From Seminavis robusta (Eukaryota; Bacillariophyta; Bacillariophyceae; Naviculales; Naviculaceae), in NCBI GenBank assembly GCA_903772945.1, contig CAICTM010000987.1, positions 1 to 40,711 of the forward strand: a stretch of DNA of 40,711 nt. Direction: 5' to 3'. Shown in pieces: positions 9,801 through 20,327 of the stretch. A program made the position numbers and the translations under genes. The notes below the pieces were generated by a model. It did not search any database, was not told the origin of the DNA, and was given only the letters and a program-made list of their open reading frames with translations. The number at the start of each line of letters is the position of its first letter. Within the stretch, counting starts at the first letter, position 1.

Positions 9801-10927
9801 AGATCGTCACTGACAATGCGAGCTGGCACGGAATCATCAACAGTGAGAATCAAGGGCACCCGTTTGGGGATGGATTCCATGGTCAGGTTTAGACTGGCGA
9901 CAAAGTCCTGCATGTCAATAAAGGGGCTTTCGGCAGTACTACTGGCATTGGTTGTTCTCCTTGTGCTGGAAGGTTCAAATTTGTTCTTCTTGTCCTTTTC
10001 ATTCCTATTGGCTTCGTCTTGGCGCAATGCCTCAATGGTGGTTTGACAAATTCGATGTAACCAATCACTGCTTCGAATAGCGTTGGAGAGGCATTCCTTG
10101 TGGGCCGTGGCCAAACCGTGGGCCGCTTCTTCTTCCAGTAAGGACAGGTTCAATTGCACTCCCATGAGCGGCGTCAACAATTCGTGTGCCGTACAAGCGA
10201 CCAAATGTGAGGTGTCTTGCTGTGAGGTAATTTGTCGTCGATCGACCATGGCTTTCATGGCCATGGCGGCAAAATCGGTCAAATTGGCTTGATCGGCCGG
10301 ACTGAGGCCATCCGGGCGTGGCTTGCTGTCAATGATACAGAAGGTCCCTAGCTTGTATCCTTCCGGCGATAAAAGTGGAGCTCCTGCGTAGAATCTAATA
10401 AAGGGCGCTCCTTGCACCAAAGGGGAATCGCAAAAGCGTAAATCTTCGAGCGCGTCTCGTACGATAAAAAGGTCGTTGCGCCCTTGAACGGCATGGGCAC
10501 AAAATGCCAGATTGCGAGGTGTTTCTCGAACATCTCCCAGACCATGGTTACTCATGAACCATTGTCGTCCCAGGTCGACCAGACTGACCAGGGCAATGGG
10601 GACATTAAAAATCCGGGCAGCCATGTTGGTCAATCGATCAAATGCTTCTTCACGGTCCTCGTCCAAAATCATGTAGGATTTCAACACTTGCAGTCGCTGC
10701 AGTTCTTGACGGATCGATTGCGGATGAGTGGTGCCCACATCGTAGTTGGTCAAGACCCAATCCCAACTCTCGTCCAGGCTGGTATCGCCCGGGCGGCGAC
10801 GATGACTCTGCGACATTGTCGATTCATCCATCTTATTGGGTTCTTCTTCCACGGATGTCAGAGCCTTGCGCAGAGCGCGGGTACTGGCGTAGTCCGTCGC
10901 GGTGCGAGCACGAACCGGCATGGTCAT
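6833..10927 (-). CDS. GAF-domain hybrid histidine kinase with PLF repeats and two receivers
   Basis: A single 1364-residue ORF. A GAF domain occupies about residues 85-230. The HisKA H-box is AHELLTPL (H248), and a HATPase domain at about 375-505 has an N-box (LLSNAF, N388) and a DTG motif (D440-G442). A long disordered Ser/Thr/Gln-rich linker follows, including about thirteen copies of (K/Q/T)PLF at 18-19-residue spacing (about residues 806-1026). A receiver domain (about 1060-1180) has the phospho-acceptor D1110 in LCDFLMPNMDG and the conserved Lys in FRPKP. A second receiver-like domain (about 1228-1350) keeps an Asp near 1278 but lacks the acidic pair and the Lys. There is no membrane segment, so it should be a soluble sensor that autophosphorylates and passes phosphate to D1110. 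The GAF ligand cannot be told; no phytochrome-type Cys context is seen. Confidence 0.92.
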   Translation of the reverse strand: MTMPVRARTATDYASTRALRKALTSVEEEPNKMDESTMSQSHRRRPGDTSLDESWDWVLTNYDVGTTHPQSIRQELQRLQVLKSYMILDEDREEAFDRLTNMAARIFNVPIALVSLVDLGRQWFMSNHGLGDVRETPRNLAFCAHAVQGRNDLFIVRDALEDLRFCDSPLVQGAPFIRFYAGAPLLSPEGYKLGTFCIIDSKPRPDGLSPADQANLTDFAAMAMKAMVDRRQITSQQDTSHLVACTAHELLTPLMGVQLNLSLLEEEAAHGLATAHKECLSNAIRSSDWLHRICQTTIEALRQDEANRNEKDKKNKFEPSSTRRTTNASSTAESPFIDMQDFVASLNLTMESIPKRVPLILTVDDSVPARIVSDDLKLFRSSLNLLSNAFANTSKGSVHFHIHASAGMQHQLPLSSRRGSVEVTTLLMQQPEFLVFECIDTGPDLQVDDPDCLFKPSAKTLGVVKDLGLYSVAYQVESLGGSYGYQSRRDTEQKQGSVFWFQVPIVLPEDVNSHNGGSFASLSMMDVSDSGHSASLATLDSSVIHFPPVVSPPTTTKPRHHSIQRRHPQQQPHLQNLSVSYHGGTGYDAHRRQSMSNHETLQQQIAVNRSGIMAVAAASMPKCEEGTSSCCELSKLAEFGGTLEAYKEHQIKERNARSKSPLVSRQARLRAFLSWDDATAVASTPLPQEPQNSDSTYNNRRFKRNPVPKTAQGLLFRRTHSTGDSSAARALKALMAKKMAAKEETSTAETSGTEFSEMPGPSETPRGDAQEPASATKTPVPKTIQISNKNGTKEGESAAGESTVPNEPPKPLFSIAPVKTPSPLFDVKSNRQEPAADTPKPLFAMATKGQEPAAVKLPQPLFAITSTNKESIAEKPTPLFALDSNQQTVTDKPQPLFATASTSQESVADKPKPLFDTTSASQNTESTKPKPLFATASTSTGQATVAEKPKSLFAITSTSQNTESTKPKPLLPVASTNEQTGIERPKPLFGTGSTSESTKTNKPKPLFGVVSDKNPPTKPLFSISPNRGTDDDKTAKLDKATEPSNTNLQNEKALSVTRQKKALVIEDTVVVRKTLTRALQKRGYEVSQANDGVEGLAALKETVFDITLCDFLMPNMDGLDCVQQYRQWEKENRAFEQHIVGISAHVSQKDVDKGLEIGMNGFRPKPITMKTLQELDGSPAMEQVRADLDNMHATSSPGMHNTSTSRDAENLDGSAATNVDSAAKTQKSCLMATGRFDGETRQAARKMSDDGWAVTIVENGSSALEQLKSRNWGAVVLDDHLPALSGNQCVEEFRAWESQNRVNRQGNLFIVCTDVVLPPDTNMLPPAGFDGAMDSQVSWDSLQNLIGKQTSRRSTREGLSIVTR
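7850..8510 (-). repeat. In-frame (K/Q/T)PLF repeat array inside the kinase
   Basis: About thirteen units of 16-22 codons, each ending in PLF (one KSLF, one KPLL), with degenerate Ser/Thr-rich spacers such as ATASTSQ. DNA-level similarity between neighbouring units points to unequal exchange or slippage. Confidence 0.85.
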
Positions 10928-12665
10928 CTAGACTAACCCAACAACAACTAATTCAAAAAAATCAACTCGATGGTGGGAATTTGAAACTGACTCTTTGACC
11001 AGATTGTTTGGTTGGCTGTATGTAGTATGTATGTAGGAATGAAGGTTGCTCTTGTGGCTTTTCCAGGAGGGCGAGCTAGACTTTCTAAAAGTGGTATGAT
11101 GCGGTGGCCTGGTGACATGTCAGAGGTTGCTTCGGATTATTACAAAGCGAGCAAAGAGAAGAAGATAGGCTCTTCGACGTGGGCCTTTGTACATGTACAT
11201 GTAGCTGCTGTAGTGATGAGGGCCATACAGTAAAATGTAGCGTGGATGAAGAGGGCTGGTCCTTCTACGGTACCGTACTACTGTACAATGTACCATCGAA
11301 GCCAAGGTTTGCTACATACTACATACGTGCTTGGTAACTGACTTTTCTAAAGGCAACGGTGTTTTCCGGTTTCTGGATGCAGAATGCTGTTTCTTCGTTC
11401 TTCGACGGTGTCCTGTACCACTGAGTGCTCGTACGTACAGTACTCTGGCTGATGATGAAGGGTGAAGGGAAGGGGCTAGCTGGCAACCGTAGAAACTCAG
11501 TACCAGTACCTACACACGTACACAGCTGACCACTTTGACGGCAGCCTGCTTGAGCAGTGTGCAGCCGAGCTGCTTAATTAATGCGTCTAAAAATTACTTA
11601 AGTGCTACGTGATTGGAGGGTCAAAAGTCAAAAGGCTTCACTTAAGACCTAGTTCAACTTACTGGATAGTATCCACTCGGAATACTTAGTATGTATTTCT
11701 CCGAAAAGACACCCTGAGACAAATGACTTCTAACTGATCATTCCTTTCTCTTTGTGCACTTTCCCTTGAACCGGTTTTGGATGACCAAATGAATGTTCAT
11801 CGACCGTACCAGTCTCCTCAGCAAGCAGAAAGAAGCTTGCCGTAAGCCTTTGTGATAAGATATTCTAAGGGTATATTTGAAGGAGCTCCTTTTAAAATAA
11901 AAGAATTTCACGCACTTTTACTAGAGATCCTTTCCAGGGATCAGCAGCGGTAGCGCCAACAATATCTTGTCTGGATAAAAAGTTCAGGTACTAGCTAGTA
12001 CAATAGAGGTTTCAATTGATCATGCATAGACTTCACACAAATTGATTGAATCATCCACTATAGTACTGGAAAGAGGTCGTCGCCTAAGCACGGTGAACCA
12101 TCATTGACCAACATCGACCAGCCACAGTTGACAATAGAATAGCGATAGGCCTAGTTTCCTAGCGTAGTGCCTTGTATTTTATTGGCAGCTTGTGGCCAAG
12201 CCTGGCCAGCGGTGGCTTGTGGCGGCTGTTGCAATTTGGCCATGGTCAAAACCTCCAGTCTTTCAAGTAGGTGCCACAAACGGTAGCTGCTCCAGCTACC
12301 GGCAACTTTTGGATTTGCGGTAGCAGGGACTTCAACGCTACGCATACGATGCATGAAAACCGTATCGAAAGTAGTAACAGTTGACCTCACCTCCATCCAG
12401 CTAGAAAAGCAATCTTGTTGTCAAGGGCAAAGATGACGAATATCACGTGGATTCGTCAATCGATGCGACATAAGCAAAGAACCAGAGAATGAATGTCCAA
12501 AGGAGCTCTTTTAAGCCAGCTCAACGGTTGAGCATTGTCCAGACTGTGACGGTATCTCAGTCTTTGACATCGTTGGTTTTGCATCAAGCCGACACATGTC
12601 GCCAAGACATCCGAGACCGAACTGCCCTAGCGACACTGCAGAGCAATACTAGCTAGTAGTACAGT
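10928..12665. other. Intergenic, 1.7 kb, no gene seen
   Basis: The first ~100 bases hold the kinase 5' leader and promoter on the minus strand. TACATGTACATGTA lies at about 11190 and GGTACCGTAC at about 11270. AGGAGCTCCTTTTAA at about 11882 and AGGAGCTCTTTTAA at about 12500 are similar short palindrome-like motifs. ORFs on both strands look random. Confidence 0.5.
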
Positions 12666-13286
12666 ATGAACATGCTCTACCGTCAACTCGCCTTCTCTGC
12701 TTTCTGTCAGGTTCTTCCTGTAGCTGCAGCCTCCTTCCTATCGTTCCTCTGCGGACCTGCCTCGGCGTTTGTAGTTTCCCCGTCAAATCAGCACTGTAAG
12801 GGTTGGTGGTTGCTAGCTTTAGCGGGTACTGACTCCGATGTCGATGTAATTCGCCAAGCCGCCTTGGATCGATCAGTTCCCTCTTTCAGACTAATTCCCA
12901 TATTGGAATCCCTGGAGCAGCAGCAACCACAAGAATCAGTTCAGCCAAGCTTGATCGATGGGACCTTTGAGCTCGTGTTCAGCTCGGCTGTCGCTCAACT
13001 TCCACTCGTGGGAGGTTGGTTGGATGGATATCTACCCAACCGTGAAATAATCGTCTTTGACTTGCAAGAGGGCCAGCTTCGATTGTCGGTGGAAACCTTG
13101 CCTTTTGTACCAGCAATTGACATTGTGGGCGAGAACCTCGTCTTCAACCAAGAGAAATCTTGCTTGCAGTACACCGTAAAAGGGAAATCCAAAACGAGCA
13201 CCTGGAATATTGTTCTCTATGCAGATGCAGATGTGCTTGCAGCCAAGAGTTCCGTGACTGGCCTCAACATCATTCGCAGGGTATAA
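12666..13286 (+). CDS. Plastid lipid-associated protein / fibrillin family
   Basis: 206 residues, single exon. A hydrophobic signal-peptide-like leader ends in ASAF (A34|F35), the diatom bipartite plastid-targeting signature, so the mature protein should start near F35 and enter the plastid through the ER. The body carries PAP/fibrillin signatures: DGTFELVFSSA, LPLVGGWLDGYLPNRE, VETLPFVP, and the C-terminal SSVTGLNIIRRV. Fibrillins bind lipids in plastoglobules or thylakoids and support photoprotection. The protein is a short single-domain form, and the substrate is not deducible. The start at 12666 is followed in frame by a second Met two codons later; either leaves the leader intact. Confidence 0.9.
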   Translation: MNMLYRQLAFSAFCQVLPVAAASFLSFLCGPASAFVVSPSNQHCKGWWLLALAGTDSDVDVIRQAALDRSVPSFRLIPILESLEQQQPQESVQPSLIDGTFELVFSSAVAQLPLVGGWLDGYLPNREIIVFDLQEGQLRLSVETLPFVPAIDIVGENLVFNQEKSCLQYTVKGKSKTSTWNIVLYADADVLAAKSSVTGLNIIRRV

Positions 13287-13489
13287 GACGACGGGGGTAC
13301 CAGTAGTCTACCGTAAGGCGACGAGGTGCACTACCAAGATCTTTGGACTGGATCAAGCCACTGTCTGCTGTTGAAAGAGTGCTGGGGCTTCAATGTAGCT
13401 CAAAGTTTTGAACTATTTCGATCATCTTCCGGTACGCTGGGAACAATCGAAAAACAACAATTCGTTGTCTCATTCTAGTTTGATGTTTA
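13287..13489. other. 3' flank of the fibrillin gene
   Basis: No gene is seen. It presumably holds the fibrillin 3' UTR. Confidence 0.4.
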
Positions 13490-13869
13490 TCAATACATGT
13501 ACAAGTGCTTGTTCACCAACATCCTATTGTAGCCCTGAAAAGCCTTATCCATGCCTTCTTTTGTCAACCCAAAATCTTCCTGGGGTCGTGACCCAAGCTT
13601 GACACGTTCATCGTCCGTCAAGTATGGCAGCCCACTGTGAAAAAGTTTGGTTGGCCTTTTCAGATTGGGTAAAGCTGACAAAGCCATCTGCGTAATGCTG
13701 CACCCTTCATGACAATTTCAGCTCCCATTTCGGCCAATGACGAACCTGGGCTGGCAGGCACTATTCCACTGACACCAGGGTGGTCATGAGTTTTGCCAGC
13801 GAGGGGACCATCTCGGCACTGGAATGACATTGATGCATCATCAAACGAAGGCTGCTCAAGGCAAGTCAC
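13490..13869 (-). pseudogene. Remnant of an unrecognised protein gene
   Basis: Two overlapping minus-strand frames have protein-like composition. The upstream one (from about 13869) reads PLAGKTHDHPGVSGIVPA then SLAEMGAEIVMKGA. Near 13690 the sensible reading moves to the other frame, with MALSALPNLKRPTKLFHSG, then LTDDERVKLGS, then LTKEGMDKAFQGYNRML. One frameshift would join them into about 120 residues. I do not recognise the family. There is no good start, and the sequence peters out on both sides, so this is probably a decayed or partial copy of a gene located elsewhere. Confidence 0.4.
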
Positions 13870-14833
13870 TCACTTTCCTGTCCGACTCATTTTAAGTAAA
13901 GGCAATTCTCTATTTTGCACTGCTGAACATATGGATGCTGGCGGCAACTGTGGCAAAGGTAGTGCTCTGGAAGCGCCAACCTCTGACTATGGTCTCCAGT
14001 GCAGGGAGGGCTTTCCAAAAGTGCTTGGAAAAACAGTTCATTGTCCCTTTCTATGAGAGAAAAAGGAACATTTGTGTGTGGTGTTTGGAGGAGGACTCCA
14101 TTGGCTTGTGGAGCCTCCATTGTAAGAGAAGCTTTGCCCAGACAGCAACGGTTTGGCGAACCAACTACTAGTAACTAGGACGCGTCAGTTTCAACGAACT
14201 CGCCGGCTTCATTGCAATCGTGTTTGTTTCTGAACTCAGAACGTCTTTCCTTCGTGGGTTTGGAGACAGTATTAAATCCTATGTTCACCTTGTGGTTCTT
14301 TTTCTAACTGTAGTCGTACATTCTGTGCACATTCATGTGTTTTTGATCGTCACCCAAGCTCACCCTTCTGACTCTTGGTTAAGACTTTTCTGATCTGTGA
14401 CCCCTTTAAATCTCAAAGACTTAACGACTCACCTGTCCAAAGTTTCAGCGAGGGCACCGATGCATGATGCTGCCTTCTTCCAATTCTGTGACCCCCGTAA
14501 GAACTTTAATTACAATACCGCCACCAGCATTTATTTGTCCGTGGTTTTATAGCCTACACCCACACGGTATTAGTACAGCTATTACGGTACAAGCCATCCC
14601 ACCACCAACGCTGCTCTCGCCTTTATCTGCGGCCACCGGTATGACCGCTATCGATACCGCTATTCTACTAGGCAGCTGTTGCGGTCTTGGATCGCTCGAA
14701 GCCACCTCTCGAAGACAGCATTGAGCACAGAGAGCACAGAGAAACAAACACCACACCAATAATAAAGACCCAACACAACACTAGCTAGCTAGCTAGACTT
14801 GCTGAACTGATAAACCAAACTGGCCAGGGCAGG
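13870..14833. other. Intergenic, no gene seen
   Basis: Short ORFs only. A TAGCTAGCTAGCTAG microsatellite at about 14782-14796 lies just ahead of the receptor gene start. Confidence 0.5.
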
Positions 14834-16423
14834 ATGAGCAGCCATGATGAGGACTTACGATTGCTTTCGAATTCGAATAATGGCGAGAGCAGCAGCGTCC
14901 CCATCAACGAGATTCCCATTCGAATGTGGGAACTAGATGAGAATTCGACGCACTGGGACCGCATGATAGCCGCTCCTCCCGACAGTGACTTGGTCAAGTT
15001 TTGGACGGGATGGGCGACCATCATGCTCATCACTGCCGTTGTGACTACGCTGATATTGATACCCCTGCTCTTTTCCAAGAAAATCCGCAAGAATCCCTTC
15101 AATCTGTACCTCATCTTCCTCATGACTCCTGACATGATGATGGCTTGGACCTGTGGATTCACCTGCTTATCCAATGCCTTGGCAGGACACTTTACCACAC
15201 CATTCATGTGCAAATTGTACGTACTGTACCGCCTTTGAGAGGGTCGTGGTCTTTCATTCTGTCTGATCTCTCTTATCTCTCACACACCGCACACACCCCA
15301 CCATTCCTTATCCATCTACAGCCAATCGTTCTACATGATTGCCGGTATAGGAGCCAACTCCTGGATCAATCTGCTGGTAACGCGACAACTGTACACCATG
15401 CTCAATGCAGCCCGTCTCTTTCAACGACACGACCTCCCATCCAATCCACAAGTCGCCAAGGAATGTCTCTGTGTCTACCTATACGCAATCTTCCTGGCAA
15501 CCCTCGCCATGTTTGATGCCACATGGTGGCCACACAAAACACGCCTCACCATTGGAGCCGCCTGTATACCCATGGACTACGACGTCAAATCCTGCATTTT
15601 CTTTTATTGCGTCTTTTTCCCACTCCTCTTTGGAATCCCACTCGCCTACGTGATTTGGGCCGGATATCAAATCTACAAATACAAAATGCTACCCCCCACC
15701 GGACGACGACGGATTCTGTCCATTTACTTTTTCCGATTGGCAGCCGTCTTTGTCGTCATGTGGTTGCCGGGATTGCTCTTTCTCTTTGTCACGTCCGCAT
15801 GGCTCGATCCGTGGGTCCAATGGGCCGGAGGATCGTGGAGTCATTTGCAAGGACTCGTTTCGGCGGCTGTGAGTTTGTGGAAACCGGATATTTGGAAAGC
15901 TGTACGAGAGTTTTGGACGTGTGCTTCCACCGGTGGTGGTGGATCCCAGGAGAATGGCGACACCAAACGAAAAACGACAAGTTTCGTCACCAAAAAGCCG
16001 TGGGTCAATAGTAGTGTCTACTGGTCACCGGCAATCGAAATGGGAATGTCTTCCAAAGGGTCCGAACCGATGCGAAACAATGCCAGATCACGAGTGTCAT
16101 CGTATCGAGAAGAAGACGATGACCTCGAAGAAGTGGGACGACAACTCGTGGCGGAGCTGGGCAAACAAAGCAATATGCTCGCGTCGGACGATTCCATCCT
16201 GGGAGATAATAGTGACGACGACGAAGGGGATCAAGACACACCAGCAACGGCATTTACTACACAACACCCACATGAAGCGGCAATGATGGACGAGGACGAA
16301 GAAATGCCACCGCCTATGCCACCCAGAGAACCGGAGGCTCCCGTGAGAACACTTTACATTGTTCCAAAGGCAAAGGTACCAGAATCGGACGATTGCAGCA
16401 ACCAGCAACCTTGCGTTCCATAA
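14834..16423 (+). CDS. Seven-transmembrane GPCR-like receptor (two exons)
   Basis: Exons are 14834-15216 and 15322-16423. The 105-bp intron has GTACGT and CAG ends, and splicing yields MCKFQSFYMIAG in frame. The product is 494 residues. Seven hydrophobic segments fall at about 56-80, 88-112, 126-150, 176-197, 218-244, 260-287 and 300-322. Cys126 at the start of TM3 and Cys209 in the loop before TM5 sit where the conserved GPCR disulfide would be. TM2 reads NLYLIFLMTPD, and TM7 ends in SLWKPDIWKAV instead of NPxxY. This resembles the large set of diatom 7TM proteins distantly like class E/cAMP-type receptors. The ~170-residue tail is Ser-rich and very acidic (EEDDDLEE, DDDEGD, DEDEEMPPPMPP), suitable for phosphorylation or adaptor binding. 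The ligand is unknown. Confidence 0.85.
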
Positions 16424-16735
16424 CGGTCCAATTTTGTCGACGGGAACCATTGGTTGGAAAGTTTACAACGCTCCAATCCCAGATGGTCGCATCTTTTACT
16501 ACCTGAGATAAACAAACAAGTGAGCGTGATGGAACGCTCGAGTCGAGTCGAGTCGATCGAAAAATGTCGGCGGAGTCGCGAGCCATGCGAGCGAAAGAGG
16601 TACAGAACGCACAATTCACTGGTGGCGAAACGACAAAACGCAACGTGTAGTCTTGCGAACGCTCGACAGTTCATAAAATACCTTCGGACAAAGGTTGGAG
16701 TACGAAACTATTCGAACTGTTACACTTACTCGACA
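16424..16735. promoter_or_regulatory. Spacer and presumed promoter of the multicopper oxidase gene
   Basis: This 312-base gap has a GAGTCGAGTCGAGTCGATCG run at about 16539-16558. The reading frame is open upstream of the chosen ATG, but no earlier methionine gives a better signal peptide. Confidence 0.35.
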
Positions 16736-18861
16736 ATGATGACGATTGCAAAGTTGTTTGCTGCGGCCTCTTTCCTGCTGACGTGCCCAGTACGAGCTGA
16801 AGTGAACTTTCAGCCTCCTGTTCTCGAGTCCGAGGATGGGGTGCTTGATGTCGTCCTTGACATTGGATTTGCAACCACGCTGAACGGTACACGCTTCTCG
16901 CCTCAGTACAATGGTGGCCCTGTAGGACCGACGCTAAGGGTCATTCCAGGCGACACCCTTAGAGTAACCTTGAACAATAACCTGCCTCCTTCGCCTCCTG
17001 GTGACATTGAGCTATTGAACTACGTGAAAAACCCTCAGAACGAAATCGATAGCTATGTCAACGTGACGAAAATTTACAATCGGCTGTCTTCGATCGGAAA
17101 CGTGTACAACCCCGAATACGGCTTTTGGGGCTTCAATCTGGCCAGCTTACATTTTCACGGTGCTGGATTTTCACCGTCCATTGAGGATCTTCGCAACCCT
17201 ATTGACGGAGGCGAGTCCAAATCATTCGAGTTCAAAATTCCAGAAGATCATCCACCTGGTTTGGTGTGGTATCACAGCCACAATCATGGCCTGGTAGGTT
17301 GAGTTGCCATTCTAAAATTTGATAGACGAGATATCCCCTGCGATCTAACCATGTTTCTCGCAACAACTATCAGGGAGAGTACGAAATGATGAGTGGTTTG
17401 TTTGGAGCCATGATTATCGAAGGCACTGCCAATGATGTTACCGCTATTCCTGAGATTGAAAGTGCTACTGAAGTGGTCATGATGTGAGTCCGGAGCAACG
17501 AATGGGAACAATACATGAAACGATTCGTGGCGACTCTCATGGCTGCTTTCCACTTCTTGCTCTTGTACCATTAGCTTGAACGAAGTTTTGGTGGATGAAA
17601 AAACAGGCATACCACCCCCTTTCTTCCCTATTGTGATGGCTTTCGATTGGAAGTCTGTTGTCAACGGCAGGCTTGCGGAGGAAACGAAGTACGAATTCCA
17701 GCAGGGAACAACCGTTCTTTTTCGCACAATCAGTGCCGGTGTAGAAGCAACGATTGGTTTGTACTTTGTGGAAACCAATGCCCCGGATTTTGTCCTGGTG
17801 GCCGAAGACGGCTTCATTGTTCCTACGATTGAATCCAAATCAGATGTCTCTATCCCGGCGGGAGCTCGGAAAGAATTCCTGGTTCGGTTCGACCAGCCTG
17901 GAACATTCCATTTACGACGACATCCTTGGACTGTGCATGGTCTCCGTGGGGTCGAGGCTTGTAATGCGTCCTTTGGAATTGAGTCTGACACATGCGTTTC
18001 TTACGACGTTGATAAACCAATCGCTACAATTACTGTTCTCGAAGCAGACCCCCCTGTTGAATCGAGCCTCCCAACTGAACTCCCGGAGTATCATCAAGTC
18101 TACAAAGACATGGAAATGATGCCCGTTGTCAAGAAACGCACCATCACAATGCAACAAGCGATCGGGTTCCCAATCTTCCAGATTCCCTACGAGGGACCCT
18201 TTGTGCCTCCAGGGGTGGGATTTGGCATCAACGGACGGTTGGTGACTCCTCACTTTCGCCATGGCGAGATCCAAAGTTCTACCTGCGAGGAGTGGACAGT
18301 GATCTCTGATCCGCCCGCGGCAGAGCATGCCTTCCACATACACACCAATCCTTTCCTGGTCACAGCTGAAGATGGGGTTCCGGCTGAGAAGCCATTTTGG
18401 AGAGACACGTACGCGATATACGGAGCCAATATGACAATCAAAACTTGTTTCAACCACCTCAAGCGTGGAGACTATGTTTTGGTCCACTGTCACCAGATGG
18501 CTCACTTGGGAATTGGGGTGAGTACCCGTCCAGCGTTTGCCAACCAGTTGTCACCATATTTCGAATGCACTTGTCTCACGTATCTGTATTGGTTCAATAG
18601 ATGGGAGCGTATTACTCGGTCGTTGGCGGCGGCAATGATGTCACGATGGACGATCTAGACAGCCTGGACTACTTGGTCGACGGGCTAACCCCAGGAAACA
18701 CCACAGAGGAGGTTGTCGTCGAGCGAAGCGACACGAACGAAACCGTTGAAAAAGAGTCTGATGAAAGTGCTGCCTCTCAGATTTCGCTCTCGATCTTTGC
18801 TTTCATCATGGTGGTGATGTCCTGCACCCTTGCATCCCAATTCCTGGCGTTGCTTGCATAG
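16736..18861 (+). CDS. Multicopper oxidase, laccase/ferroxidase-like (four exons)
   Basis: Exons are 16736-17293, 17374-17483, 17575-18517 and 18601-18861, with GT-AG introns of 80, 91 and 83 bp, giving 623 residues. A signal peptide covers about residues 1-21. The four copper motifs are complete: LHFHG (H139, H141), WYHSHNHG (H180, H182), EHAFHIH and HCHQMAHLGIGM. The last has the HCHxxxHxxxG-M form, so Met is a possible axial ligand of the type 1 copper. An unusually long insert (about residues 82-137) lies between the first cupredoxin strand and the first copper motif. The C-terminus has an acidic Thr/Glu stretch and a hydrophobic end (about the last 25 residues), suggesting membrane anchoring with the active site outside the cell. 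Roles to consider are ferroxidase-linked iron uptake or oxidation of phenolics or manganese. Confidence 0.9.
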
Positions 18862-19014
18862 ATTTGGATATGTCCGCTGGATGGGTTTGCTGTCGAGATG
18901 CATGCTCAGGGCACTCGTTTGAAAGATAATTGGTTCAGCTATTTTGATTGCTACTAGTACGTAGTAAGTTTTGAATTAAACATCAACCACAAAGAATGGT
19001 TGGGAACGCATCAC

Positions 19015-20327
19015 TTAGGCGCGGGCAGGAAGGTCAGAAAGTGTAGACATGTCAATCACAGCGCGGAGAGCTCCGGCAGAGCCATCAGCCAAAGCTTTGA
19101 ATTGATCGGTTGCGTCCTTGGCCGCAATGACCTTGATCTCAGGCAAGATGTTGTGCTCACTGCAGAATTCCAACATCTTTTGAGTCTCGGGGATACCTCC
19201 AACCAAAGATCCTTCAATCTTGTGATGATTGAAAATCAAACCAATGGGGCTAATGCCAAATGTTTGGCCGAAGGCACCAATGCAAACATAGGTTCCTCCA
19301 ACTTTGAGTGTTGTCATCATTGGAGCGATCTCGTGGTGGGCAGAGACTGTATCCAAGATCACATCAAAGGAGTATGCTGCAGCCTTCATGGCTTCCTCGT
19401 CGGAATGAGCCAAGATTTCAGCACCAAGTTTGGCAGCCTCATCCTTCTTACTGGTGGACCTGGACAACACGGTCACTTCGCATCCCATAGCCTTGGCCAG
19501 CTTGACTCCCATTTGGCCCAATCCTCCAAACCCTACAATTCCAATTGATTTTGGTTTTTCACCCTCCTTCATCAAGATGTGACGATTCAAGGGAGAGAAC
19601 ATGGTGATGCCAGCACACAAGAGAGGTCCAACGTACTCCATGCTTATGCCTTCTGGAACCTTGAAAACAAAGTCACTTCTGACAGTAATGGAGGTACTGT
19701 ATCCTCCGTTGGTGTGGTAACCAGCACATTCATCGTGTCCCTTACCCTACACGACCAAGGTACCCACAGGAAATGAGATTGTGATGGTTGTCGTCTCTAG
19801 AATACTACGACGTACGCACAACCGAGAGACAACAATGCCTTACCTTTGGATATGGGTTTCCGTAGGTTTGGACGCACTCACGGCACAGGTTTTGTTCGCC
19901 TTGTTCGCAGAGTCCACAGGAGAAGCAAGCTTCCACAAAGCATCCAACTCCAACCTTATCACCAACTTTGAGATCCTTGACATCAGCGCCAACACTCTTT
20001 ACAACTCCTGCAATTTCATGGCCGGGAGCAATGGGGAAAGCATTCAGACCCCAGTCGCCATTGCAAGCATGCAAGTCCTGTTGGAAGGAGAGAGAAGGGA
20101 CCAAATAATGAACATGGATTGAGGCATCCTGTTAACGAGCGCAGTTGAGAACGACTTCGTGAAGTGTAAAGTGCACTTACGCTGTGGCACATTCCACAAT
20201 ATTGAATGTCAATGTTCACATCATTTGGTCCAGGGGCGGGGCGTCCAAATTCATGTTTTTCCAACTTGGCATTTGTGTCGAAAGCGGCCAATGCGAGGGT
20301 TCCTTTTCCGTCTTTGATGGTAGCCAT
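19015..20327 (-). CDS. Zinc alcohol dehydrogenase, CAD/YahK type (three exons)
   Basis: Exons on the minus strand are 20327-20181, 20077-19844 and 19746-19015, with introns of 103 bp and 97 bp (GTAAG donors). The product is 370 residues. Catalytic zinc ligands are C44 (CGMCHSDLH), H69-E70 (GHEIAG) and C171 (LLCAGIT). Structural zinc cysteines are C100, C103, C106 and C114. The Rossmann motif GFGGLG is at 199-204, and the following SRSTSKK suggests NADPH preference. This family reduces aldehydes to alcohols, often aromatic or medium-chain. No targeting leader is seen, so it is probably cytosolic. The gene is convergent with the oxidase, with about 150 bases between the stops. Confidence 0.92.

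Noticed and set aside
19000..19548. 182-codon plus-strand ORF
   Set aside because: It lies entirely opposite exon 3 of the dehydrogenase and has no features of its own.
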